Source: Glutamicibacter protophormiae
Lineage (GTDB): Bacteria; Actinomycetota; Actinomycetes; Actinomycetales; Micrococcaceae
Assembly: GCF_014647495.1 (NCBI RefSeq)
Contig: NZ_BMPH01000002.1
Location: 310,001-374,000, forward strand
DNA: 64,000 nucleotides
Direction of reading: 5' to 3'
This document shows positions 35,779 through 44,972 of this stretch, in pieces. Each line of letters begins with the position of its first letter. The first letter of the stretch is position 1. The position numbers and the translations under genes were made by a program. The notes below the pieces were generated by a model. That model was not told the origin of the DNA and searched no databases. It saw only the letters and a program-made list of their open reading frames with translations.

Positions 35779-36972
35779 TTACACCACAGAACCAACTAGC
35801 GTCTCGGCGTCCTTGAGTTGGAGTTTGCCCGACATGAGTTGGGGGAGGAGTGCGTCGCGAGTTGCTGCGAGTGCTCGATTCTCTGCTGCCAAAGCAACAC
35901 GAGACCTATACAGATCTTCCGTGGTACTTTCGAAGTAATTGATAGCTTCTATATCTGGGATCAGAACATTGTTTTCTTCCAAGTCCTTTTTATTGAGATG
36001 GATTACTGTAGTTCCTGTTTTGTAATTCTCAATAGTGGCGAGAGGGCGCTTAAGCGACTCACGAACAAAAGCTGACTTCCCAAGTTTGCTGGTGACTCGA
36101 CAAACGCGTTGATTAAGTAGACCCGGCTCGCCGAGCCAGCTTGTCGCCCGGAACTCGGCGTCCATTCCAACCACGACATCGCCGGCGTGCACAAGTGTCT
36201 CTTTCGACCGAGACTCGGTGGTCCATACTTGCGAGGTAAACGTCTTGAGATCTCGAATTCTGATTAGAGGGCGCCCAGTTCCCGGTTCTGCAAATTTGTC
36301 CCCTTTGAAGGCTTCGCCGAACTGCACGTCGAAGACCTCAAGGAATGGCTTCACTTTCGAAACGGATCCCTGAATCGCTGCTTCGAATTGTAGATGAATG
36401 TAGGTATCTATATTGTTTGCAAACTTGGTGTTGAATGCGATCTTGTCGTCAAGCGCACCGAGTACATCCGCGATGGCTCGCTGCTTTGTGATCGTTGGCA
36501 TAAAGATTTTTGCAGTATTCAGGTCTCTCACTGGCAACTGCGGCTGGGCACTTCCGGAGACTAAAGATTCTACCTGTGCGCCGAAAAATTCTGATCGCAG
36601 GAAATAATAAAGATAGCGTGCATCGAGGAAGCGACTGTCTGCTCTGACTAAGAGCATCCCTGAATTTATTCGGATGTTGTCGTACGGTACGGTTTCATCA
36701 TAAAGTGCACAATTACCAACAGTACCTCGAGTCGTCAAGACTATGTCGCCACGCTTTAGTTTGCCGGCACGAAGGATAGAATCCTTGGCGCCTGATATGA
36801 ACGACGTCTCTTCGAAGAGAAACCCAGACTTCGTCACATTGCGAGCGCTGAGGAACAAACAGTCCCCGTTTGTAGTGAAGTCAGTACCATTCGGGTAGTG
36901 TTTTCCCCGGTCTCCATCGATGAGTTGGAGTGGTGCATCGGCAATCAATAACTTTTGGCAGTTACGGATCAT
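35779..36972 (-). CDS. hsdS: Type I restriction-modification specificity subunit S
   Basis: A 397-residue protein with two target-recognition domains. The first shows 'NGDCLFLSARNVTKSG', 'GDIVLTTRGTVGN' and 'SGSAQPQLPVRDL'. The conserved helix 'KQRAIADVLGALDDKIAFN' then separates the halves. The second shows 'GDVVVGMDAEFRA' and ends with the distal helix 'ENRALAATRDALLPQLMSGKL'. The bipartite DNA target would be set by these domains. Base composition is visibly more AT-rich than hsdM and hsdR, as is common for exchanged specificity genes. ATG overlaps the hsdM stop by 4 nt. Confidence 0.93.
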   Translation of the reverse strand: MIRNCQKLLIADAPLQLIDGDRGKHYPNGTDFTTNGDCLFLSARNVTKSGFLFEETSFISGAKDSILRAGKLKRGDIVLTTRGTVGNCALYDETVPYDNIRINSGMLLVRADSRFLDARYLYYFLRSEFFGAQVESLVSGSAQPQLPVRDLNTAKIFMPTITKQRAIADVLGALDDKIAFNTKFANNIDTYIHLQFEAAIQGSVSKVKPFLEVFDVQFGEAFKGDKFAEPGTGRPLIRIRDLKTFTSQVWTTESRSKETLVHAGDVVVGMDAEFRATSWLGEPGLLNQRVCRVTSKLGKSAFVRESLKRPLATIENYKTGTTVIHLNKKDLEENNVLIPDIEAINYFESTTEDLYRSRVALAAENRALAATRDALLPQLMSGKLQLKDAETLVGSVV

Positions 36973-38585
36973 GAAACCCTCCCAAGTTGCTTGCGCGCAA
37001 TCCCTGTTAACCGCTCTGATTCCTCGAACTGCTCAAACAGTTCTTTCTTGAGCCGTGCGATCTTCTCCTCGATCGGTTCGCCGTCGTCTTCGACTTCTGG
37101 TGTACCCACATAACGGCCTGGGGTGAGCGCGTAGTCGGCATCTCTGATTTCCATCAGGGTAGCGGAGTAGCAAAAGCCTGCTTTGTCGGCGTACTCCTTG
37201 CTTTCGGCCGATGAAGTACCACGCCACGCATGGAAGGTGTCAGCAATCTTGGCAATGTCTTCATCGCTCAGTGCGCGTTCGGCACGGTCAATCATGTGGC
37301 CGAGGTTGCGGGCATCGATAAAGAGAACCTGACCGGTACGGTCAGTAGCACCTTGGGAGCCAGTAGTCTTGTCCTTGGCAAAGAACCACGTGCACACGGG
37401 GATTCCGGTGGAACGGAAGAGCTGGGTCGGCAGCGCGACCATGCAGGAAACCAGATCCGCCTCCACTAACTGGGCGCGGATGTCACCTTCTCCACCGGAG
37501 TTCGAGGACATGGAGCCGTTGGCCATGACCACACCAGCTGTGCCACCTGGAGCCAGCTTGGAAATGATGTGCTGGATCCACGCATAGTTGGCGTTGTTTG
37601 CCGGTGGAACGCCGAAGCGCCAGCGCGGATCGGACTCATTGCGCGCCCAGTCCTTGATGTTGAACGGTGGGTTAGCCATGATGTAGTCGGCCTGCATGTC
37701 CGGGTGCTGGTCGCGGGCGAAGGTGTCTCCCCAGCGCGGAGCCAGGTTCGCATTGAGCCCGTGGATAGCCAGGTTCATCTTGGCCATACGCCAGGTGCGC
37801 TCGTTCAGCTCCTGACCGTAGACGGAGATCGCAGTGCGGTCTGCGTTGTGAGCGTCCAAGAATTTTTCGGTCTGCACGAACATGCCGCCCGAGCCACAGG
37901 CAGGGTCGTAGACGCGTCCGCTGGTCGGTTCGAGTACCTCCACAAGCACGCGGACTACACCAGCCGGGGTGTAGAACTCTCCGCCGCGCTTGCCCTCAGC
38001 CCGCGCGAACTTCTCCAGGAAGTATTCGTAGACTTCGCCAAGAAGATCTCGTGCGCGTCCCGAACCTTGGCCGGTGAATCGGGCAGTATTGAACAGGTCG
38101 ATCAATTCACCCAAGCGGCGCTGGTCTACCGAATCGCGGTTGAAGATTCTTGGCAGGGTACCTGCAAGGGTGGCGTTGGCACCCATGATTGCGTCCATTG
38201 AGGCATCGATGAGTTCGCCAATGTTCTTCGGTGCTGCACCATCGATTGCGGGAAGGCCCTTGGCGTTTTCTGCCAGGTAGTTCCAGCGGGCATTCTCCGG
38301 AACCCAGAAGACGCCGCGTCCGGTGTACTCATCGACATCGTCAATGAGCATGGCAATCTGGTCTTCGCTCATGCCGTCTTCTGCCAGCTCGGCGGCCAGC
38401 TGGTCGCGGCGCTCGGCGAAGGCATCGGAAACGTACTTCAGGAAGACCAGTCCAAGGATCACGTCCTTGTACTGCGAGGCATCCATGGAACCACGCAGCT
38501 TGTCTGCCGCTCTCCAGAGCGTGTCTTTGAGTTCCTTCATGGTGCTTGGCGCAGCTTCAGCCGCCGCCTTTTTTGTTCGTGCCAC
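36969..38585 (-). CDS. hsdM: Type I restriction-modification methyltransferase subunit M
   Basis: A 538-residue N6-adenine methyltransferase. The N-terminal helical domain is followed by the SAM motif 'DPACGSGGM' (227-235) and catalytic 'NPPF' (305-308). The intact motifs contrast with the degenerate paralogue upstream. It starts with GTG at 38585, using the last base of the upstream TAG, with GGAAGGA before it. With HsdS it methylates adenines in the bipartite target and protects host DNA. Confidence 0.95.
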   Translation of the reverse strand: MARTKKAAAEAAPSTMKELKDTLWRAADKLRGSMDASQYKDVILGLVFLKYVSDAFAERRDQLAAELAEDGMSEDQIAMLIDDVDEYTGRGVFWVPENARWNYLAENAKGLPAIDGAAPKNIGELIDASMDAIMGANATLAGTLPRIFNRDSVDQRRLGELIDLFNTARFTGQGSGRARDLLGEVYEYFLEKFARAEGKRGGEFYTPAGVVRVLVEVLEPTSGRVYDPACGSGGMFVQTEKFLDAHNADRTAISVYGQELNERTWRMAKMNLAIHGLNANLAPRWGDTFARDQHPDMQADYIMANPPFNIKDWARNESDPRWRFGVPPANNANYAWIQHIISKLAPGGTAGVVMANGSMSSNSGGEGDIRAQLVEADLVSCMVALPTQLFRSTGIPVCTWFFAKDKTTGSQGATDRTGQVLFIDARNLGHMIDRAERALSDEDIAKIADTFHAWRGTSSAESKEYADKAGFCYSATLMEIRDADYALTPGRYVGTPEVEDDGEPIEEKIARLKKELFEQFEESERLTGIARKQLGRVS

Positions 38586-40624
38586 TAGGGCCGTCCTTCC
38601 GTACAGATACTTGGATTAATTATCTCAGCTTCACCGGACAATAAGGTGCTGATCAGCTGTTCTGAGATGATGTCTAGTTGGCCAATGCGCTGGGCTGCGG
38701 CAAGGCGTTCTTCTTCAATTATTCGCAGCGAGCTTTCCAGGGGAGCAACCATGTCCTGAGGAAGTCTGCGGATATCCCACCGCCGCCAATTCGAATGCTG
38801 TGCGTCGTTGATGTCCTTCACCAATACCTCGGCCATGATTCCAGAACTCTCTTGGGAATCGATTCTGAGAATCCTTACCGGGTAATTCACCGCGTGCGAT
38901 CCTTGATGATCCACCACTGCGGTGGGCTTGCCATGAGCAGTGAAGACGACATCGCCGGCTTTTGTGAGGACCGCTTGGTCATATGCCTGGGCTAGATCGA
39001 AGTAGGATACGACGCTCGTGGGCAGCCCCTCCCTCAGATCCGCAGCGTTCCATACCTTGATGCCTTCGCTTGGTACGGAATCCAACGCTTGGCTCGTGAA
39101 GCGCGTCCCTGAAATGAGTCGGATAGTGCCTTGGCTGACCAAGTCTCCCAGCGGAGTTGCTCCTTTCCGATGGTCCCTGGATGGTAGCTCATCGATATTT
39201 CGTGGTCGAAGCTCGATTTTCAGTTCTGGCCTGTCCTTGGCCGACGAATTCAGGTGATCAAGCGCCAGCTCCAGCTGCACCTGCCGCTTGGCCAGAGATG
39301 AAGAATCCACGGCAGCCGACGCGTTCGTATTCCTTTTGCCGGGAATCAGGCTTCCCGTAGAGGCAACGACGACGCTGGCACGCGCCCATTGGGCAAACCT
39401 GAACGCATGGGATCGCAAAGCATCATCACCGATGAGGCTTGCACCGATGTCCGTGGCGAAGTCGTCAATGACTTGCTCATCCAGTTCAAGGTCGCTGAGG
39501 TTCGACAGCATGATCCGACGTTCCGCCAGCGGGAGGCCCTTGGCCTCCGGCCCGATGACCCACAATGCCATGGCAGTCCGTGGTTTGTAGAGCAGATGGC
39601 CTTGGGGGAGCCGCGCAGCCGCTCGAACCCGCCCCATACGCAGGATTGAGCCACGGATGCTGGCTGACTTCTTGGAAGGCATGGCATCGATCAATACGTC
39701 TGCGGGCGCAATGACGACGGCCCCTTGCGCTGGACCAAGTTCCAGAACCAAGTCATCGATTTCATGCAAGATCGTTTCTGGATCAGTCGTTGGCATCCCA
39801 GGCGAAGGGAACTGTGCCACATGGACTACCTGCTGGTTACCGGGACGAGTTTTGACCAGGCTCAGGGACTCGTTCGCGGAAGCAAGCATCTTGAGCCGGC
39901 GCAAGGCCATGCGGACTTCTGGGCTTGGGCTTCCGGTAACTGCCGGTTGCTGGATAACTGCCGCGGCAGATTCATCCAGTGATCGTGCCAGTTCGTGAAT
40001 CAGGTCGCTGCCGGCGTGGGTAGCTTCATGGAAATACATTTCAACGCCCGATAATTCAAGAGCGCAACGGGCTACCAACTGGCGTGCCTGAGCTGAAATG
40101 GCGGTGCGGCTTATTGCGGTCTCAGTGGCGCGAAATCGATCGGACACCAGTGATTGAAGGGCCGGCAGCGCCCCGTATGAAGCATCGACAAGCTTGTCGA
40201 CATATGCCGCCAGGAACTCCAAATGGTCCGATGCTGCTTCAAGTTCCGAATAGAGGAACTCATCATCCGGATCAATCCCATCTGCCGCGTCAAGCAGGTC
40301 TTCGGAGCCCAAGCCCTTGAACGGCCGATCCCAGAGCTGTCTGAGAACAAGCAGCGCGCTGACCGAATGAAAATTGTCGCGTGCAATGTTTGAAAACGCC
40401 GCGGCGTCTGCATCAAACTCCGGATTGTTGCCCCGTCCGGTGGCCTTAAACCAGGAAACGATTTCTGCCGCATCAAAAAAATCTTGGGAACCAACGGTCC
40501 GCGCCGGTTCGGGAAATGGGGTTTCGGTCCCACGGCTGCGAGAGCGCCATACGGTGACCACCGGTCGTTGCACCTGGGCGAGGCGCGCAATGTCTGACAG
40601 CGACAGCAATTCCTGCACCTGCAT
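38585..40624 (-). CDS. Probable catalytically dead HsdM relative with N-terminal HTH and C-terminal target-domain-like region
   Basis: A 679-residue protein opening the restriction operon; GAGGAGG precedes ATG 40624. Residues 5-40 resemble a MerR-like HTH ('SLSDIARLAQVQRPVVTVWR', then 'PFPEP'). Residues 222-360 follow the order of an N6-methylase core, but the SAM motif is reduced to 'QPAVTGSPS' (226-234). The catalytic NPPF is replaced near 'VAQFPSPGMP' (269-278), although the post-catalytic 'RVRAAARLPQGHLLYKPRTAMALWVIG' pattern remains. Residues 500-600 look like a TRD ('AGDVVFTAHGKPTAVV'), and a terminal helix follows. I infer a non-catalytic DNA-binding or regulatory subunit; it may instead be an unrelated family. 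Confidence 0.65.
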   Translation of the reverse strand: MQVQELLSLSDIARLAQVQRPVVTVWRSRSRGTETPFPEPARTVGSQDFFDAAEIVSWFKATGRGNNPEFDADAAAFSNIARDNFHSVSALLVLRQLWDRPFKGLGSEDLLDAADGIDPDDEFLYSELEAASDHLEFLAAYVDKLVDASYGALPALQSLVSDRFRATETAISRTAISAQARQLVARCALELSGVEMYFHEATHAGSDLIHELARSLDESAAAVIQQPAVTGSPSPEVRMALRRLKMLASANESLSLVKTRPGNQQVVHVAQFPSPGMPTTDPETILHEIDDLVLELGPAQGAVVIAPADVLIDAMPSKKSASIRGSILRMGRVRAAARLPQGHLLYKPRTAMALWVIGPEAKGLPLAERRIMLSNLSDLELDEQVIDDFATDIGASLIGDDALRSHAFRFAQWARASVVVASTGSLIPGKRNTNASAAVDSSSLAKRQVQLELALDHLNSSAKDRPELKIELRPRNIDELPSRDHRKGATPLGDLVSQGTIRLISGTRFTSQALDSVPSEGIKVWNAADLREGLPTSVVSYFDLAQAYDQAVLTKAGDVVFTAHGKPTAVVDHQGSHAVNYPVRILRIDSQESSGIMAEVLVKDINDAQHSNWRRWDIRRLPQDMVAPLESSLRIIEEERLAAAQRIGQLDIISEQLISTLLSGEAEIINPSICTEGRP

Positions 40625-40847
40625 AGAGACCTCCTCGGGAACGGGCGAACGATGTGACTCAAGCCTAATGGAAATGCGTAGATTAGGAGAAAGAAATCGT
40701 GATAACCCCTATTATCAGTCATTCACTTATTGTTTGACACTTGATCGAAGGATGCTGGTTCCACGACGACGGAACAGCATCCGACCCCTTCGAGGCAGGC
40801 AATCGCTCACCGTCCAGCTCATCAAGTTCTCGCCCCAGGAGGCCACC

Positions 40848-41327
40848 GTGGAAACACAGATACAGGGACCTATCGTCCCGCCGGAAATGCTGAGGAAGCG
40901 TCGCAAGAAGTCTTGGATCGCCCCTGCTGCCGGAGGCCTCGTGGCCGGCACCGTCCTGGGATTGGTGATCGGGGTATCGGTCGCTGGCGGTGGTCTGGGT
41001 GGTTCGGCACTGACACAGAAAGCCATCGACCAAGCGGTGGAAACCTGTGCGATGGAGGCCGAGGGCTACACCGTCATGGAGGACGGCACAGCCGTGGAGC
41101 TGGATACCAAGGGGACGGACCTTTACGACGACGGGACCCGGGACTATGCGGCCTATGCCTGCATGCTCGACGAGCTGGGTGTCCCGGAAATCACCCAGCA
41201 GAAAATCGAACGCACCAGGGCGCTGGACGGGACCCAAATCGACAGCTGGGACGATCTGCAGGCCAGCTGGTCCTATCACCCGGATACCGGAATCAACGTA
41301 CTGATCGAAGGAGCGAAGGAAAAATGA
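40848..41327 (+). CDS. Small single-pass membrane protein (first of three-gene cluster)
   Basis: A 159-residue protein from GTG 40848, with AGGAGG upstream. Residues 1-20 are basic ('RKRRKKSW'), 21-45 form one membrane segment ('GGLVAGTVLGLVIGVSVAGG'), and the outer part carries two Cys in 'VETCAMEAEGYTVMED' and 'DYAAYACMLDELGV' that could pair. No family is recognised. It overlaps the next gene by 4 nt (ATGA), so both are probably made together at the membrane. Confidence 0.75.
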   Translation: METQIQGPIVPPEMLRKRRKKSWIAPAAGGLVAGTVLGLVIGVSVAGGGLGGSALTQKAIDQAVETCAMEAEGYTVMEDGTAVELDTKGTDLYDDGTRDYAAYACMLDELGVPEITQQKIERTRALDGTQIDSWDDLQASWSYHPDTGINVLIEGAKEK

Positions 41328-41959
41328 GCACGCTCAAGCCACTGCAACCCGTGCCGGCCGACCAGCCGGAAACTCCAAAGGCCAAGAAGAAGCGCTGGGG
41401 GCTCATCCTGGGTTCGGCCTCGGCGATTGCGGCTCTGGGAGGTGGAGTGTTCTGGGGGATGAACATCCCTGATCCCAAGGAATCGGAAGAGTACATCGCT
41501 CTCTCGGACACCACCACGGCAGTGTTTGCCGAGCGCGACAAGCTCAGCTCCGAGTTGAATGAGCTGAAATCCGGGCTTGCCGAACGCGAGGGGGAACTGG
41601 AGCAGCAGGGCAAGGATCTGGACGCACGCTCCACGAAGTTGGACGAACGCGACGAGAAGCTTGCCGGCGCGGAAGCCGCCGTGGCGGCCCGCGAGAAGGC
41701 TGTCGGCAAGATCGAGGTTGAGCAGGAAGAAAACTCGGTCAGCGACGGCATCTGGACAGTTGGAACGGATATCAAGGCGGGTACTTATCGCGCCAAGGAA
41801 GCCGTAGGCAGCAATTGCTACTGGGCTGTCTTGAAATCTGGGACCAATGGTGACGACATCGTCAACAACGGAATCCCTGGTGGTGGCAGGCCAACTGTCA
41901 CCGTGCGCAAAGGCCAGGACTTCGAATCCGTACGCTGCGGCACCTGGGTCAAGCAGTAG
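41324..41959 (+). CDS. Membrane-anchored coiled-coil protein with small C-terminal domain
   Basis: A 211-residue protein. A basic stretch and one membrane segment (about 24-46) are followed by a coiled coil rich in Glu, Lys and Leu (about 60-140), then a 65-residue domain with 'DGIWTVGTDIKAGTYRAK' and two Cys ('NCYWAVL', 'RCGTWVKQ'). That C-terminal pattern is repeated in many actinobacterial surface proteins, often after a lipoprotein or membrane anchor, and has no known activity. The arrangement suggests an extracytoplasmic stalk bearing a compact head. Confidence 0.75.
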   Translation: MSTLKPLQPVPADQPETPKAKKKRWGLILGSASAIAALGGGVFWGMNIPDPKESEEYIALSDTTTAVFAERDKLSSELNELKSGLAEREGELEQQGKDLDARSTKLDERDEKLAGAEAAVAAREKAVGKIEVEQEENSVSDGIWTVGTDIKAGTYRAKEAVGSNCYWAVLKSGTNGDDIVNNGIPGGGRPTVTVRKGQDFESVRCGTWVKQ

Positions 41960-42010
41960 CGCTCTGCGCACAACAATCTTTCCCGATCATCACATAGCTA
42001 AGGAATCATC

Positions 42011-42787
42011 ATGAGCTACACCACCATGCAGCCCGCGCCGATGGCGCAGTACCCCGTCCCGCAGGCCCCGCAGAAGTCCTTCCTGGCAACCTGGCTGTTG
42101 TCGCTCCTGCTGGGCGTGCTGGGTGTTGACCGCTTCTACCTGGGCAAGGTGGGCACCGGCCTGCTGAAGCTGTTTACGCTTGGCGGGTTCGGCATCTGGG
42201 CGCTGATCGACCTGATCATCATCCTCAGCGGCGGCATGACGGACAAGTACCGCCGTCCGCTGGAAGGCTACGCCAAGCACAAGTTGCTGGCATGGATCAT
42301 CAGCATTGTTGTTGTGGTCATCGGCGGCATCAGCGGCGTCAACAACGCCAGTTCGGCAGTCACCGACCAGGGCTTCGATTCCCCGTCGGTGCAGCAGCCT
42401 GCTGCCGTTGAACCTCCGGCCATCGACGAGCCGCAGGCCGAAGAGCAGGAAGAACCCGCAGCCAAGGAAGAGAAGGCTGAAGCCTCCTGGCAGGAAGTCA
42501 TCACCCTTGATGGCAAGAGCGACAAGTCCAGCAAGGTCTTCGAGCTCACCGGGGCCGAAGCCCGCATGACCTACAGCTTCAAGGGCGGAGAAGACATGTC
42601 GCTGGGTGCCATCTATCTGCTGACCGAAGGCACCGACCTGATGAAGGACGGCGGCATCCCGGAGGTCATGATCGACGGTCCGGTGAAGGAAGAGACCGCG
42701 CTGCACAAGTCGGCCGGCGCCTACTTCCTGGACGTGAACGCAGCGAACTTCGACGGGTGGAGCATCACCATCGAGGAAAAGCGCTAA
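42011..42787 (+). CDS. TM2-domain protein with extracytoplasmic C-terminal domain
   Basis: A 258-residue protein. The TM2 domain ('[22 protein letters not shown]', then '[14 protein letters not shown]') occupies about 24-75. A further membrane segment lies near 95-115 ('[18 protein letters not shown]'). A Glu/Pro/Ala-rich linker leads to a folded C-terminal domain ('[21 protein letters not shown]', '[20 protein letters not shown]'). It follows the coiled-coil gene by 51 bp and precedes a strong terminator, so the three genes form one unit. Function is unknown. Confidence 0.8.
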   Translation: MSYTTMQPAPMAQYPVPQAPQKSFLATWLLSLLLGVLGVDRFYLGKVGTGLLKLFTLGGFGIWALIDLIIILSGGMTDKYRRPLEGYAKHKLLAWIISIVVVVIGGISGVNNASSAVTDQGFDSPSVQQPAAVEPPAIDEPQAEEQEEPAAKEEKAEASWQEVITLDGKSDKSSKVFELTGAEARMTYSFKGGEDMSLGAIYLLTEGTDLMKDGGIPEVMIDGPVKEETALHKSAGAYFLDVNAANFDGWSITIEEKR

Positions 42788-42836
42788 CCACAGGTTTCGT
42801 GGTGCACCGTTTGGGGCGGTGAACCACGGGAATGCG

Positions 42837-42882
42837 CCCGAGCGGGCTCTCTACATGGGGAAGAGAGCCCGCTCGGGTTTTT
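42837..42882 (+). terminator. Terminator of the three-gene membrane cluster
   Basis: CCCGAGCGGGCTCTCT pairs with AGAGAGCCCGCTCGGG across a 9-nt loop, followed by TTTTT. Confidence 0.92.
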
Positions 42883-43189
42883 AAGCGCTAGTCCGACGAC
42901 GATATTGGGCTACACGTTTGCTGCTTGACAGCATAGTAGTTGCACACCTCGCCGAAGAATCTGCGACCAGATTATTGACTCAGCGTTTCCATCCGGGCTG
43001 TCGCTGCTTGCAGACCTTAAAGCGTTCTTCTTGGAGGAGTGCGCGCATTGGCAATCGAGTCAGCACCCAGAGACAACAAAAAAGAGATTGCAAACGAAAG
43101 AATGATCTGGATCACGTTTCGGTTGGTAGTGAAGGCATATTCGTCGTGTCATCAGTAACCACCCGAACTTTCCCTCGAAAGGTTTGCAG
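42883..43189 (+). other. AT-richer leader region before the amidohydrolase
   Basis: About 300 bp with a possible short reading frame at 43048-43158 (next entry). Otherwise I see no gene; the promoter must lie here. Confidence 0.4.
43048..43158 (+). CDS. Possible 36-residue upstream reading frame
   Basis: TTG 43048 with GGAGGAG at 43033-43039 opens a 36-codon frame ('MAIESAPRDNKKEIANERM' at its start) that ends 31 bp before the amidohydrolase start. Its ribosome site is better than that of the downstream gene. It may be a leader peptide or the 5' remnant of a lost gene. No family is recognised. Confidence 0.3.
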   Translation: MAIESAPRDNKKEIANERMIWITFRLVVKAYSSCHQ

Positions 43190-44860
43190 ATGACTCTCCA
43201 TGCCGATTTGGTACTGCGTAACGGTACTATCCATACGATTGCTGGAAATGAACCACTGGTCTCAGCCATTGCAATTTCAGATGGAAAGCTCATTGCCGTA
43301 GGCGAAGCCGCTGAAGCACTGGTTGAAACTGCGAACGAAGTTATTGACCTCGACGGTGCAGCCGTAATGCCCGGCCTGATGGATGTGCACAACCACCACA
43401 TGATGGCTGGTCAAATGGATCTCTTCGAATTGAACGCCAACCCGACAATGGGACTAGGAGAGCTTCTCAAGGAAATCGAAAAGTGGTCACACACACTTGG
43501 GCCTGACACATGGGTTCTTGGCGGAAGCTGGGGATCGGGGCTGCTCAACGAGTTGAATACTCCTGAAGCTCTTGCCCGATTCGATGCGGCAACCGGCGGA
43601 CGCCCCGCCCTCATCAAGGACGACTCGAAGCATAATCGCTGGGCCAACTCCCGTGCGATGGAGCTTGCCGGTATTGACGCACAAACACCAAATCCCGAGG
43701 GCGGTGAGATCATGCGGGATAAGGATGGTGTGCCTACCGGTGTCCTTATCGAAGCCGGCGGCATGCATTTGGAGAAAGTGCGTGAAGAACTAAACCCCAC
43801 CCCTACGAAGGATTTGGCGCGAGCAGCCGAACGGGGAATCCAGATTCTGCACTCATACGGGATTACTGGCTTCCAGGATGCTGCTGCTTCCCTGCAGCTG
43901 ATGCGTGCCCTCAAGCAGCTCGACGAAGATGAAAAGCTCAAAGCATGGGTCGTATCGAGCATGCAGGCCAATGACTTTATTTTCGGTACGCATCCGCTAG
44001 GTGAAGGGATCATCGCTGAAAGGGAGCTAACCAGGAGCGCGCATCACTTCCCGGACTTCATCAAGATCTTCCTTGACGGCGTTCCACCAGCGGGAACGGG
44101 TGCGTTCATCGAACCGTATCTTGCCGGCGCGGGATTCCCCGATTGCCATTGCGGCACGACCACCATGGCACCTGACGAACTCGAATTCTGGCTCATGAGC
44201 ACCGCAAAACGCGGCATTTCGGCCAAGATCCATTGCACGGGAGACGCTTCAGTCCGGCTAGTTCTGGATACCGTGCAAAAGATCCGCGAAGAAGGGCTAA
44301 ATGAGCCTAAGTACCACATCGCGCACGGACAATTTATTCATCCTGACGATATCGCTCGCTTCGCCGAACTTGACGTCACTGCGGATATTTCCCCTTCATT
44401 GTGGTTCCCAGGAGTCATTCCAGAGGCAATGACCAAGGTGCTTCCTGCAGACAAAGCCAGCCAAATGCATCCCAACAAGACGCTTCTAAGCAAGGGTGCT
44501 CGAATCGCGGGAGGGTCCGACTGGCCTGTTAGCGTCTCACCGAACGCTTGGGAAGGGATCTACGGTCTTATCACTCGTCAGGATCCAACTGGAGAATTCC
44601 CTGGAACGCTCTGGGCCGAGGAAGCCATCACCCTTGACGAAGCCCTGAGGATCTATACCATCAATTGCGCTACGGCCATGGGGCTTGAAAACGTCACCGG
44701 GTCACTTGAAGTCGGAAAGTCAGCAGACTTCGTGATTCTTTCGAATGATCCGTATTCCGTTAACATTTCTGAGCTCCCTACGATTACGGCGGTTCAAACC
44801 TGGTTTGCAGGTGCCAAGGTGTTCGAACGATCCGACGAATTGCTGCAGGCGACAAGGTAG
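43190..44860 (+). CDS. Amidohydrolase-family protein (YtcJ-like)
   Basis: A 556-residue metal-dependent hydrolase. 'PGLMDVHNHHMM' gives the HxH metal motif, 'KDDSKHNRWANSRAMELAGI' and 'YHIAHGQFIHPDD' are YtcJ-type, and 'IAGGSDWPVS' holds the late Asp ligand. ATG 43190 is preferred over TTG 43184. These enzymes hydrolyse amides or cyclic imides of largely unknown identity. Codons are more AT-rich than in the flanking genes, as is the MFS gene after it, so the two are probably an acquired uptake-and-hydrolysis pair. Confidence 0.88.
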   Translation: MTLHADLVLRNGTIHTIAGNEPLVSAIAISDGKLIAVGEAAEALVETANEVIDLDGAAVMPGLMDVHNHHMMAGQMDLFELNANPTMGLGELLKEIEKWSHTLGPDTWVLGGSWGSGLLNELNTPEALARFDAATGGRPALIKDDSKHNRWANSRAMELAGIDAQTPNPEGGEIMRDKDGVPTGVLIEAGGMHLEKVREELNPTPTKDLARAAERGIQILHSYGITGFQDAAASLQLMRALKQLDEDEKLKAWVVSSMQANDFIFGTHPLGEGIIAERELTRSAHHFPDFIKIFLDGVPPAGTGAFIEPYLAGAGFPDCHCGTTTMAPDELEFWLMSTAKRGISAKIHCTGDASVRLVLDTVQKIREEGLNEPKYHIAHGQFIHPDDIARFAELDVTADISPSLWFPGVIPEAMTKVLPADKASQMHPNKTLLSKGARIAGGSDWPVSVSPNAWEGIYGLITRQDPTGEFPGTLWAEEAITLDEALRIYTINCATAMGLENVTGSLEVGKSADFVILSNDPYSVNISELPTITAVQTWFAGAKVFERSDELLQATR

Positions 44861-44972
44861 CACGCTACCAGCGTTCGTTTTCGCCCGGTAGCGCCGAATT
44901 AGTTGCCTACCAGGCATCATCATCCAATCGTCTACACGCTGCTCGTGCGTGTCACTCCTTGAAAGAAATCCA

